64,000 nt of DNA from Fontivita pretiosa. GTDB taxonomy: Bacteria > Planctomycetota > Phycisphaerae > Tepidisphaerales > Tepidisphaeraceae. A program made the position numbers and the translations under genes. The notes under the pieces are model-generated. The model worked only from the letters and a program-made list of their open reading frames with translations. It was not told the origin of the DNA and searched no databases. Where the stretch lies: assembly GCF_050410795.1 (NCBI RefSeq), contig NZ_CP191258.1:4898001-4962000 (forward strand). Direction: 5' to 3'. How positions within the stretch are numbered: position 1 is the stretch's first letter; every line of letters begins with the position of its first letter. This document shows positions 43,162 to 52,326 of the stretch, piece after piece.

Positions 43162-44985
43162 ATGATCGGCGAGGCATTCAGCGAAGAGCAGAAGCATTAC
43201 CTGGATGGTTTCGTGCATGGCAGCGGTCTGAGTCAGGCACTCAGATCGCTCCCGGTGCCGGCTGCGACGTCGAGCGATGCGGCATCGCCCGGATCCGCAA
43301 CCCGGGCAGTCCAGAGCCTTGATCCGAACCTGGCGGCGCAGGATCGGGCCCTGGCCGCGGGTGGCAAGCTGTGCGCCGAGGAGCAGGCCAAGCGTCGCAT
43401 CGGTCATGGGCTGGACATCTGGGATGAAGTGCTGCGTCACGCCCGCGACGGACGCTACCCCAGGGGAACCGACGTGTTCCTGTTCAAGTTTCAGGGGCTG
43501 TTCTATGTCGCGCCGGCGCAGGATTCGTTCATGTGTCGCCTGCGACTGCCAGGGGGGATCATCACGTCGCATCAGTTTCGAGGGGTGGCGGCGCTGGCCG
43601 AGCAGTTCGCCGGTGGATTTGCCGATGTCACGACCCGCGCCAATCTCCAGCTCCGGCAGATCAGCGCCAAACACACGGTGGAAGTGCTGATGGGTCTGCA
43701 CGAGATTGGGATCATCAATCGCGGCGCCGGGGCGGACAACATTCGCAACATCACCTGCTCGCCGACAGCGGGCATCGATCCGCAGGAACTGATCGACACC
43801 CGGCCGCTGGCGCGGGCGATGCACCATCACATTCTGAATCACCGCGAGCTGTATGGCCTGCCACGGAAATTCAACATTGCCTTTGACGGCGGCGGGCGCG
43901 TCAGCGCGCTGGAAGACACCAACGACATCGGCTTTGCCGCGGTGAAGCTGGATGGTCAGGTGGTCTTTCACCTGACGCTGGGCGGGATCACCGGGCATCG
44001 GGATTTTGCCCGCGGCACGGGAATCGTCGTTGCGCCCGAGGACTGCATCGCCGTCGCCGACGCCATCGTGCGGTCGTTCATCGACCACGGCGATCGGACG
44101 GACCGCCGCAAGGCCAGGCTGAAGTACGTGCTGGAGCGAATGGGGCTGGAGGCGTTCATCGCGGATTTCGAGAAGCGTCTTTCGAACAGGCTGCGGCGAG
44201 TGCCGATCGAGCAGCTCGAGCCCCGGCCGGCTGTGGATCGGCTTGGGCACATCGGCTTTCATGAACAGAAGCAGCCGGGGCTGCACTACGTGGGCGTCGT
44301 GTTGCCAGTGGGACGAATGAACTGCGCGCAGATGCGCGCGGTGGCGTCGATGGCGGATCGATACGGCAGCGGCACGATCCGGTTGACCGTCTGGCAGAAC
44401 CTGCTGATTTCGGACATTCCCGCACACCACATCGAGCAGGTCGAGCAGGAGCTTGAACAGGCCGGGCTGACGTGCCGCGCAAGCAGCATTCGCGCGGGGC
44501 TGGTCGCCTGCACCGGCAGTGCCGGATGCAAATACGCCTCGGCCGACACCAAGCAGCACGCGATGCAGATCGCCGAGCATCTGGAATCGCGGCTTGAGCT
44601 TGATGTCCCGATCAACATTCACCTGACCGGCTGCCCGCATTCGTGCGCGCAGCACTACATCGGTGACATCGGATTGCTGGCGACGAAGGTGCCGGTCGGG
44701 CAGGAGATGCTCGAGGGATATCACGTCTTCGTTGGCGGCGGATACGGCGCCGAACAGGCGATCGGTCGCGAGGTTTGTCGCAACGTGGTGGCTGAGGATG
44801 TCCCGGCCACGGTCGAGCGAATGCTCCGGGCGTATCTGTCGAACCGCGTATCGCCTCAGGAGACCTTCGCGCAATTTGTTCGGCGAATGTCGAGCGACGA
44901 GCTGAGCAGGTGTTTTGGCATCGAACAACAGGGCGGTCGCAGGCCGTCTGATCCTACAGAAGCAGTTGAGGGAGTCGTGTCATGA
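43162..44985 (+). CDS. Assimilatory nitrite reductase (siroheme, NirA type)
   Basis: A 607-residue siroheme/[4Fe-4S] reductase that takes nitrite to ammonium with six electrons. Two ferredoxin-like halves are visible (FMCRLRLPGGIITSHQFRGV; MNCAQMRAVASMADRYGSG). The cluster ligands sit in ACTGSAGCKYAS and HLTGCPHSCAQHYIGD. An N-terminal segment of about 80 residues has no clear match. Sulfite reductase is the alternative, but the operon holds nitrate transport and reductase genes. GAGGTG precedes the ATG; the stop overlaps the next start (ATGA). Confidence 0.88.
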   Translation: MIGEAFSEEQKHYLDGFVHGSGLSQALRSLPVPAATSSDAASPGSATRAVQSLDPNLAAQDRALAAGGKLCAEEQAKRRIGHGLDIWDEVLRHARDGRYPRGTDVFLFKFQGLFYVAPAQDSFMCRLRLPGGIITSHQFRGVAALAEQFAGGFADVTTRANLQLRQISAKHTVEVLMGLHEIGIINRGAGADNIRNITCSPTAGIDPQELIDTRPLARAMHHHILNHRELYGLPRKFNIAFDGGGRVSALEDTNDIGFAAVKLDGQVVFHLTLGGITGHRDFARGTGIVVAPEDCIAVADAIVRSFIDHGDRTDRRKARLKYVLERMGLEAFIADFEKRLSNRLRRVPIEQLEPRPAVDRLGHIGFHEQKQPGLHYVGVVLPVGRMNCAQMRAVASMADRYGSGTIRLTVWQNLLISDIPAHHIEQVEQELEQAGLTCRASSIRAGLVACTGSAGCKYASADTKQHAMQIAEHLESRLELDVPINIHLTGCPHSCAQHYIGDIGLLATKVPVGQEMLEGYHVFVGGGYGAEQAIGREVCRNVVAEDVPATVERMLRAYLSNRVSPQETFAQFVRRMSSDELSRCFGIEQQGGRRPSDPTEAVEGVVS

Positions 44986-46634
44986 CCATGATCGCAAGTC
45001 AGCCGATGGCAATGATGTCCGTTCCGATCTTGCCGGAATCGGCGCCGTTTACCGCGGCGCAACGGGCGTGGCTGAATGGGTTTTTCGCGGGGTTGATGAA
45101 TCGCGCATCAATTGCGGGACAGGTCCCGATCGACGCAGCGACAGCACCTGCGGAGGCGGAGGAAGCATCCGACGATGCGATGCCATGGCACGACCCGGCT
45201 TTGCCCATGCAGGACCGGCTGAAGCTGGCTGAGGGAAAACCGCGGGCACGGGTACTGATGGCGGCGATGGCGCAGCTCGACTGCGGCGCCTGCGGGTACG
45301 TATGCAAGACCTACGCCGAAGCCATCGAACGAGGCGAGGAAACTGACCTGACCCGCTGCGCGCCCGGCGGCCTCGAAACCGCGCGAAAGCTCAAGGAGCT
45401 TGTGGCGATGCTCCCGGCCGATCAGGTGATGGTTGGCGGCAAGGCGATGTCGGCGATTCGTGCGTCGGTCGGCTCGCCTGCTGCTGTGGCGGCACCTGCC
45501 AGGCCCGCTTCCGACCGCCGCCACCCCTTCGCCGCGCGATTGCTGCGGAATCAGCCGCTGAATGCGCCCGGATCGGCCAAGGATACGCGACTGATCGTCT
45601 TCGACCTGCACGGCAGCGGGCTGACCTACAAGCCTGGCGATGCAGTGGGAGTGCTCCCGGAAAACTGCCCGCAAGTCGTCGACTGGGTGCTGGAGAAACT
45701 GGACGCCAGCGGCGCCGAGACGGTCGTCTCGCCTGATGATCATCCGATCCCGCTGCGCGAGGCGTTGCTGCGTCACTACGGAATCACGCAGTCGCCACGC
45801 AGCGTTGTGACTCTGCTGGCTGAGCATGCGGGCAACCCGGCTCATGCCGCGGCGCTTCGGGCGATGCTGGATGAGGCAGGTCCGGGCGTGCCGGAGGGGG
45901 TTGAGATTCTGGACCTGCTGGCACAGTTTCCGTCGGCGCGTCCGCCGATCGAGGCCTTCGTCAAGGCGCTGCGTCCGCTTCGACCGCGCCTTTACTCGAT
46001 TTCTTCCTCGCCCAAGGCGCATCCCGATGAGGTGCACTTGACGGTCGGCGTGGTGCGATATGTCAACAGCCTGGGCCGCCAGTGCAAGGGGGTGGCCTCG
46101 ACGTATCTGGCCGAGCGTCTGCGAACCGGGCAAAAGGCCAGGATCTTCATTCACGCATCGCATCACTTTTCGCCGCCTGCGGATCCGAATGCGCCGATGA
46201 TCATGGTCGGTCCGGGCACGGGCATCGCACCGTTCCGGGCATTTCTTCAGGATCGCGCCGCCGAGGGAGCGCGCGGACGCAACTGGCTGTTTTTCGGCGA
46301 TCAGCACCGCGAGCTGGACTTTCTGTATCGCGAGGAACTGGAAGCCTGGCTGGTCAAGGGGGTGCTGAGCAGGCTGGACACCGCCTTTTCGCGCGATCAA
46401 CCCGAACGAATCTACGTCCAGCATCGCATGCTCGAGCGTGCGCGTGAGATCTGGTCGTGGCTTGAGGATGGGGCGCACTTCTACGTCTGCGGCGACGCGC
46501 GGCGCATGGCGCGGGATGTGGATTCGGCGCTGAAGCGGATTGTCGCCGAGCAGGGGGGCATGTCGGCGGAGGCGGCGGCGGGTTACGTGTCGGATCTGGC
46601 CCGGTCGGGGCGCTACGCCCGGGACGTGTATTGA
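44982..46634 (+). CDS. CysJ-like NADPH/FAD reductase with N-terminal Fe-S domain
   Basis: A 550-residue protein, probable electron donor of the nitrite reductase it overlaps. Residues of about 90-150 hold four cysteines (LDCGACGYVCKTYAEAI, LTRCAPGG), an Fe-S cluster domain. Residues of about 180-550 are the FAD/NADPH module of CysJ/P450 reductase: RLYSISSSPKAHPDEV for FAD, GVASTYLAERL, GPGTGIAPFRAFLQD for NADPH, and a terminal aromatic residue (DVY). The flavodoxin FMN domain of CysJ is missing, so electrons should pass NADPH-FAD-[Fe-S]. The stop overlaps the next start. Confidence 0.85.
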   Translation: MTMIASQPMAMMSVPILPESAPFTAAQRAWLNGFFAGLMNRASIAGQVPIDAATAPAEAEEASDDAMPWHDPALPMQDRLKLAEGKPRARVLMAAMAQLDCGACGYVCKTYAEAIERGEETDLTRCAPGGLETARKLKELVAMLPADQVMVGGKAMSAIRASVGSPAAVAAPARPASDRRHPFAARLLRNQPLNAPGSAKDTRLIVFDLHGSGLTYKPGDAVGVLPENCPQVVDWVLEKLDASGAETVVSPDDHPIPLREALLRHYGITQSPRSVVTLLAEHAGNPAHAAALRAMLDEAGPGVPEGVEILDLLAQFPSARPPIEAFVKALRPLRPRLYSISSSPKAHPDEVHLTVGVVRYVNSLGRQCKGVASTYLAERLRTGQKARIFIHASHHFSPPADPNAPMIMVGPGTGIAPFRAFLQDRAAEGARGRNWLFFGDQHRELDFLYREELEAWLVKGVLSRLDTAFSRDQPERIYVQHRMLERAREIWSWLEDGAHFYVCGDARRMARDVDSALKRIVAEQGGMSAEAAAGYVSDLARSGRYARDVY

Positions 46635-48760
46635 TGCTGGGATCGAGCAGACGGGATGTCAGGACGCTTTGCCCGTACTGCGGCGTGGGGTGCGGGATCA
46701 TCGCGACGACGGCGGAGCAGCGCATCGTTCGCGTTCGCGGCGACCCGGACCATCCGGCGAATTTCGGGCGACTTTGCCAGAAAGGCGCCACCGTGGCGCT
46801 GACCGTGCACGCGCCCAACCGCCTGCACTACCCGATGCTCCGCCAGGCCGATGGCTCGCTGGCGATCGTCTCCACCGAGACAGCAGTTGAGCAGATCGCC
46901 CGAAGCATTGAGCAGATCCTCCAGCACCACGGCCCCGGCGCCATGGGGTTATATCTTTCCGGGCAGCTCAGCACTGAATCACAATACCTGGCCGCCAAGT
47001 TCGCCCGTGCGTGCCTGCGGACCAACCACGTGGACAGCAACAGCCGGCTGTGCATGGCCAGCGCCGCCAGTGGGATGAGCCTGTCCCTGGGCAGCGACGG
47101 CCCGCCGACGTGCTATGCGGACATCGAGCTGGCCGACGCGTTCATGTTCGTGGGCTCCAACGCGGCGGAGTGTCATCCGGTGCTGTTTGACCGGGTGCGC
47201 GATCGCCTGCGCAGCGGCCATGCCCGGTGTGTGGTGGTCGATCCGCGCCGCACCTCCACCGCCGAAGCGGCGGATGTTCATCTGGCGATTCGACCGGGCA
47301 GCGACCTGGCGCTGCTGAACGGGCTGTTGCGACTGGCTCGTGATGCCGGTCGGCTTGATCGTTCATTCATTCAATCCAGCACTGAGGGTTGGGACGAGTT
47401 GAACGAATTGCTGGAGCACTATCCGCCGCAGCGCGTGGCAGAGCTGTGCGGAATCCGCGTCGATGGGCTGGCCAGCGCTGCGCGGATCCTGATCGAGCAC
47501 GAGCGGCTGATCACGTTCTGGACGATGGGGGTGAATCAGACGATGCAGGGGACGGCCACGAGCAATGCGATCATCAACCTGCATCTGGCGACGGGCCGGA
47601 TCGGCAAGCCGGGCTGCGGGCCTTTCAGTCTGACCGGCCAGCCCAACGCCATGGGCGGGCGCGACTGCGGGTACATGAGTCACGCGCTGCCCGGGCAGCG
47701 GCTGATCGCCAACGCCGAGCATCGCGCCTGGATCGAGCGTTTCTGGGGTTTGCCGCCCGGGCACATCCCGCCCGAGCCGGGATACGATGCGGTTCGGATG
47801 TTTGATGCGCTGGATCGCGGCGAGCTGAAGGGGATCTGGATCATCGGAACCAACCCCGCGGCCAGCATGCCCAATTTGCCACGGGTGCGTCGCGCCCTTT
47901 CCGAGGCTCGACTGGTGATTGTGCAGGATGCCTATCACCCGACTGAAACGACGCGGTTTGCGCACGTGATCCTGCCGGCGGCGGTGAATTTCGAGCAGAC
48001 CGGCGTGTTCACCAACAGCGAGCGAAGGGTCACGCTGATGGAGCAGGTGGTCCCGCCGCCGGGGCAGGCCAGGCCTGACTGGTGGTGGATCCTGAGCGTT
48101 GCGCGGGCGATGGGATTCGAGCGGGGGATGCGCTTCACTTCGTCGGCGGAGATTTTCGACGAGTTTGCGCGCAGCACCGCCGGGCGACCCAATGACCAGA
48201 GCGCCCTGCACCACGAGCTGCTGAGGCGCAAGGGGCCGCAACACTGGCCATATCCGGCGCTGGGGCAGCCTTCGCCCAGACGGTACGTGCTGGGGCAGTT
48301 TCCCACCGTTTCAGGCAAGGCACGTTTCTGGGCGCACGATCACCGGATCCTGGCCGAACGCTCCGACGAGCAGTACCCGCTGATTCTCACGACCGGGCGG
48401 CTCATCAGCCACTGGCATACGCGCACCAAGACCGGACTGGTCAGGCAGCTCAACGAGCAGGCGGGGCAATCGTCACTGAGCATGAACCCTGCCGATGCGC
48501 AGAGCCTTGGGCTGTGCGACGGCGAGGCGGTGCGGGTGATCAGCCGTCGCGGGCATGCTCGCACGCGTCTGCGTCTTGATGCAACCCTCCCGCCTGGCGT
48601 GGTGTTCATGTCCATTCACTTCAACGACCTGTTCGCGCCCTGCGCCAGCCCCAACGAGGCCACGATCGACGACACCGACCCGACCAGCCGCCAGCCGGCA
48701 CTTAAGTACTGCGCCGTTCGCGTCGAGCCGGAGGTCGCAACTGATCCGCCGATGACCTGA
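46634..48760 (+). CDS. Assimilatory nitrate reductase, molybdopterin subunit
   Basis: A 708-residue molybdopterin-guanine-dinucleotide oxidoreductase of the NasA/NarB/NapA group. The N-terminal cluster motif is CPYCGVGCGI followed by RLCQKG. SNSRLCMASAASG holds the molybdenum-site cysteine region. GCGPFSLTGQPNAMGGRDCG and the C-terminal LTTGRLISHWHTRTKTG match assimilatory nitrate reductases. There is no Tat signal, so it is cytoplasmic. The ATG at 46634 shares bases with the preceding stop (TGATG). Confidence 0.93.
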   Translation: MLGSSRRDVRTLCPYCGVGCGIIATTAEQRIVRVRGDPDHPANFGRLCQKGATVALTVHAPNRLHYPMLRQADGSLAIVSTETAVEQIARSIEQILQHHGPGAMGLYLSGQLSTESQYLAAKFARACLRTNHVDSNSRLCMASAASGMSLSLGSDGPPTCYADIELADAFMFVGSNAAECHPVLFDRVRDRLRSGHARCVVVDPRRTSTAEAADVHLAIRPGSDLALLNGLLRLARDAGRLDRSFIQSSTEGWDELNELLEHYPPQRVAELCGIRVDGLASAARILIEHERLITFWTMGVNQTMQGTATSNAIINLHLATGRIGKPGCGPFSLTGQPNAMGGRDCGYMSHALPGQRLIANAEHRAWIERFWGLPPGHIPPEPGYDAVRMFDALDRGELKGIWIIGTNPAASMPNLPRVRRALSEARLVIVQDAYHPTETTRFAHVILPAAVNFEQTGVFTNSERRVTLMEQVVPPPGQARPDWWWILSVARAMGFERGMRFTSSAEIFDEFARSTAGRPNDQSALHHELLRRKGPQHWPYPALGQPSPRRYVLGQFPTVSGKARFWAHDHRILAERSDEQYPLILTTGRLISHWHTRTKTGLVRQLNEQAGQSSLSMNPADAQSLGLCDGEAVRVISRRGHARTRLRLDATLPPGVVFMSIHFNDLFAPCASPNEATIDDTDPTSRQPALKYCAVRVEPEVATDPPMT

Positions 48761-48866
48761 ATCGCCCCCCAGCTCCGGTCTGACCGACGCGGAAACGCAA
48801 ACGCGGCGGCCGGTCTGCGGGCATATACTGCACGAGGCGGGGCAGGCGATTTGAAGGGAGTCGGCG

Positions 48867-50447
48867 ATGACGCGGGAAGAGCTGGGTAGCGCCCTGAGCG
48901 CGGTGGCAGAACGGCTGACGACGCTGATCGTGGAGGATGCGGAACTACGCGGTCATCTGCGTCGGCTGATCGAGGCGATTCTATCCATTCCGCCGGTCGC
49001 GCCGGCAGCAGGTCAAACCCATGAAGGCGGGGATGATTCGCAAGCCACGGCCGAGCCGGAAGCTGGCACGACCGACTCGCTGGCCATGGAGCAGGCGGCG
49101 ATGCCCGCCGCGCCGACTTCGCCGACGGAATTGCCGTCGGTTCCGCCGCGAATCGTGCCGATTGGCCCGGAGCTGTTAGCGCCGACCGTCGCCGCCGAGC
49201 CGTCGCAAGCGGTTCCCCGCTGGCCGGAGGTTTCCGAGGCCGAGCTGGCATTGATCGAGTCGCGGTGTCGGCTCAAGGCCGAGGGCGCCCGCTGGGCGGC
49301 GATGCGCCGGCAGCGGCTGGCCGCCGGAGCCGACTTCCGCCTGGAGATTGAACCCCGCGACCGCGACATCATCGACCGCGCCAGAAAACTGCCGGATTGC
49401 TTTCTGTGGATGTGCAACCCTGGCAGCGACCCGGCCCCGGAGGATGCCACGCTGTACGAAGAACTGGCCGGCTGCTTTGATGCCGTGGCCTGCGGCGTGG
49501 CGCTGGTTCGCAGCCTGCTGGGCGAAACCAACGGGCAGCTTGGGTCGTTTGAGCAGGCGCTGGATCTTCTGGCCGAAGCCCAGTCGGCTCTGCGCGCCAG
49601 CATCCTCAGAATCGGCGCCTCGACCGATTCGGATCAGAACAAGGTCTTCTACTGGCTGCGCTCGACGGCGAGCAAGCATCAACTGTTCATTCGCCGCCAC
49701 ATGCGCGTGGATGATCCGGCCGATCCGGGAAACTGGCACGACATCATGGACCGGATCCAGCGGATGGATTCGGCGATTCAGGAGGAGCGGCAACGCCAGA
49801 AGCGACATCAGCAGGCGCTGGGACGCATTCGGTTTCACCTGGGGCAGCTTGCCAGGGACCACGGGGAGTCGTCGCACCACTGGAGCGTCATCGTGCAAAG
49901 CGTGCAGTCGCTGATTGAGGATGGGGTTCCTCCCAGTAATACGGCGATTCGTGAGCTGCTGCTGCCGGTGATCGACGAAGTGCCGGAGATGGACCTGCCC
50001 GACGGCTTTCGGCTGGTCATGCGGGAGATCGACCGCTATCTGGCGACGCGCCCGGGCGAGCAGCCCGCCGAATCCGCCGCTGAACCCACTGCCGAAGTAA
50101 GGGAGGCGGCGAGAATGCTGGCGGGCAAGACGGTGATTCTGATCGGCGGCGTGCCGCGACCGCACGCCCGCGAGGCGCTGATACGGTCCTTTGGCCTGAA
50201 GGACCTGGACTGGATTCAGGCCAGGGAGCACGAATCCATCGACAACTTCGAGCCGCACGTGGCCCGGGACGAGGTGGCGCTGGTGCTGCTGGCGGTGCGC
50301 TGGTCCAGCCACTCGTTCGGCGAAGTCAAACAGTTCTGCGAGAAGTATGGCAAGCCGCTGGTGAGGCTTCCGGGCGGATATAATCCAAATCAGGTGGCGG
50401 CTCAGATCATTTCGCAGGTAAGCCAGCAGCTTGCGGCCAGCCGATGA
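48867..50447 (+). CDS. Helical protein with C-terminal DUF2325-like domain
   Basis: Unrecognised 526-residue cytoplasmic protein. A short helical start is followed by a Pro/Ala-rich linker (about 45-125). The long central region (about 130-400) is mostly helical and includes a charged stretch (QEERQRQKRHQQALGRIRFH). The last 100 residues look like a Rossmann-type DUF2325 domain (GKTVILIGGVPRPHAREALI, EVALVLLAVRWSSHSFGEVK, YGKPLVRLPGGYN). The role is unknown. Its ATG is preceded by GAAGGGAG. Confidence 0.6.
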   Translation: MTREELGSALSAVAERLTTLIVEDAELRGHLRRLIEAILSIPPVAPAAGQTHEGGDDSQATAEPEAGTTDSLAMEQAAMPAAPTSPTELPSVPPRIVPIGPELLAPTVAAEPSQAVPRWPEVSEAELALIESRCRLKAEGARWAAMRRQRLAAGADFRLEIEPRDRDIIDRARKLPDCFLWMCNPGSDPAPEDATLYEELAGCFDAVACGVALVRSLLGETNGQLGSFEQALDLLAEAQSALRASILRIGASTDSDQNKVFYWLRSTASKHQLFIRRHMRVDDPADPGNWHDIMDRIQRMDSAIQEERQRQKRHQQALGRIRFHLGQLARDHGESSHHWSVIVQSVQSLIEDGVPPSNTAIRELLLPVIDEVPEMDLPDGFRLVMREIDRYLATRPGEQPAESAAEPTAEVREAARMLAGKTVILIGGVPRPHAREALIRSFGLKDLDWIQAREHESIDNFEPHVARDEVALVLLAVRWSSHSFGEVKQFCEKYGKPLVRLPGGYNPNQVAAQIISQVSQQLAASR

Positions 50448-50617
50448 AACCGAGAGCATCCGGTGAACCCGCGAGCACCCTGGCGCTGCCGAGGAAGTTG
50501 CCCGGATTGTTGCTCGCCGCGGGCGGGGATGGGTTGCTTGACACTATTGTTTGAGCGTGCCGATAATCGCGCAGCAGAAGCTTGCGTGCAGGAACCATCG
50601 TCAGGAGCGTCGCGCGG

Positions 50618-51721
50618 ATGCCGGAAGTGATACGGATTTATGAAGTAGGCGACTACGAAGCACAGATCGAGCGCGCCGCGGAGCGTTTGCGCGGCGGGGG
50701 GGTGGTGGTATTGCCAACGGAGACCGTCTACGGCGCCGCGGGGCTGCTGAGCCGACCCGACGCCGCCGCCAGGCTACGCGCCATCCGCAACGGCGAGGCG
50801 GCCAACAAGCCGTTTACCGTGCACCTGGCCCGTCCGGAACAGGCGAATCGATATTTGGGCCCGGTCAGCGAGCTGGGACAGCGGATGATCCGCAAGCTCT
50901 GGCCCGGACCGGTGGCGCTGGTGTTCGATGTGCCGGCGGACCGACGCGCGCAGGTGGCGTCGGAAATGCGGCTGGCCGAGCGAGACCTGTACGACGGTTC
51001 GCAGATCACGCTTCGCTGCCCGGACCACATTGTGGCCAGTGACATCCTGGGCAAAGTCGAGGGTCCGGTGGCGCTGACGCTTGTGGAGTCGGCGGACTGG
51101 CAGGCGCTGGATGCGAGGGTGGACCTGGTGCTTGACGCCGGGCCGACGCGATATTCCAAGCCCTCGACGATTGTGCGTGTTGTGGACGATCGCTACCAGA
51201 TCGTGCGTGAAGGGGTATACGACCAGCGGATCATCGAGCGATTGCTTCGCACGACGGTGCTGTTCGTGTGCAGCGGGAACACCTGCCGCTCGCCGATGGC
51301 CGAGGCGCTGGCCAGGCGTGCCATCGCCAACCGGCTGGGTGTGCCGCCGGAGGAACTGGAAAGGACCAAGGGGATCAGCGTGGTTTCCGCCGGAAGCCTG
51401 GCGATGCCTGGCGCGCGGGCGACGCCGCAGGCGGTCGATGCGGTGCGCGAGCTGGGCGCGGACCTGTCACGACATCGCTCGCGGCCGCTCAGCGTTGAAT
51501 TGATCCATGCCGCCGATCACATCTTTACGATGGGCCGGTCGCATGCCGCCGCCGTCACCGCTCTGGTCCCCTCGGCAAGGGACAAGACCACCCTCCTGAA
51601 CCCCGAGGCGGACATTGAAGACCCGATCGGCGGGGACTCGGCGTTGTATCTGTCGCTGGCCAGGACGCTGGAGGAACTGATCGAAAAGAACGTGGTGGGC
51701 AGGGTGGTGCAGGCGAAGTGA
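50618..51721 (+). CDS. TsaC/Sua5 threonylcarbamoyl-AMP synthase fused to LMW protein tyrosine phosphatase
   Basis: A 367-residue two-domain protein. Residues 5-205 are a YrdC/Sua5 domain that makes threonylcarbamoyl-AMP for tRNA t6A (LPTETVYGAAGLLS, LRAIRNGEAANKPFTVHL, STIVRVVDDRYQIVREG). Residues of about 212-367 are a low-molecular-weight phosphatase with the P-loop VCSGNTCRSPMAEAL (CX5R) and the acid loop DIEDPIGG. Both active sites look intact. AGGAG lies 10 bases before the ATG at 50618. Confidence 0.9.
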   Translation: MPEVIRIYEVGDYEAQIERAAERLRGGGVVVLPTETVYGAAGLLSRPDAAARLRAIRNGEAANKPFTVHLARPEQANRYLGPVSELGQRMIRKLWPGPVALVFDVPADRRAQVASEMRLAERDLYDGSQITLRCPDHIVASDILGKVEGPVALTLVESADWQALDARVDLVLDAGPTRYSKPSTIVRVVDDRYQIVREGVYDQRIIERLLRTTVLFVCSGNTCRSPMAEALARRAIANRLGVPPEELERTKGISVVSAGSLAMPGARATPQAVDAVRELGADLSRHRSRPLSVELIHAADHIFTMGRSHAAAVTALVPSARDKTTLLNPEADIEDPIGGDSALYLSLARTLEELIEKNVVGRVVQAK

Positions 51722-51848
51722 GGGCCTGCGATCCTGTCCGGGGTTTCTGCCCTGCGGGCGGGCGTGGCATGGATGGCCGTCAAGGCACAAGGAGCGTCAA
51801 TCAGGAATGTTCAGCGAGGACTCAGACAGTGACGATGGAGCGATCAGG

Positions 51849-52295
51849 ATGAAGGTCGCGATTGCAAGCGATCACCGGGGATTCGCCATGAAGCACGTGG
51901 TGATCGACGTCGTGCGCCGGATGGGGCACGAAGTGCAGGATTTCGGGTGTGACGGCACGACGTCGGTGGACTACCCCGACTACGCCGCCCCCGCCGCCAG
52001 GGCCGTGGCCAACGGGCAGTGCGACGCCGCCATTCTGCTGGACGGCAGCGGGATCGGGATGACGATCGTGGCCAACAAGGTCAGCGGAGTGCGCGCCGCT
52101 GTGGCGCACGATGAGATGATGGCCCGCCGGGCCCGCGAGCACAACCACTGCAATGCGCTTTGCCTGGGAGCCGATCTGCTCAGCGAAGCGCAGATTCGCA
52201 CAATCGTCCAGATCTTCCTCTCCACGGAGTATCAGCCGGGCAGGCATGAGCGAAGGATCGCCAAGATCCGGCAGATCGAGGCGCAGCAATGCTAG
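51849..52295 (+). CDS. RpiB/LacA/LacB-family sugar-phosphate isomerase
   Basis: A 148-residue protein. VAIASDHRGFAMKHVVI opens it, YPDYAAPAARAV and GSGIGMTIVANKVSGVRAA follow, and HNHCNALCLGADLL closes the core; all are RpiB hallmarks. The catalytic cysteine of RpiB (ICGTGIG) is here an aspartate (LLDGSGIG). It may interconvert ribulose- and ribose-5-phosphate or act on another sugar phosphate. The ATG at 51849 starts at the family N-terminus. Confidence 0.85.
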   Translation: MKVAIASDHRGFAMKHVVIDVVRRMGHEVQDFGCDGTTSVDYPDYAAPAARAVANGQCDAAILLDGSGIGMTIVANKVSGVRAAVAHDEMMARRAREHNHCNALCLGADLLSEAQIRTIVQIFLSTEYQPGRHERRIAKIRQIEAQQC

Positions 52296-52326
52296 CCGCA
52301 GGTGGAGCTGGCAAGCAGCAGCGGGT

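Noticed and set aside
44982..46634. Full CysJ with flavodoxin domain
   Set aside because: The N-terminal 170 residues contain no FMN-binding T/SxTGxxE motif; they hold an Fe-S-type cysteine set.
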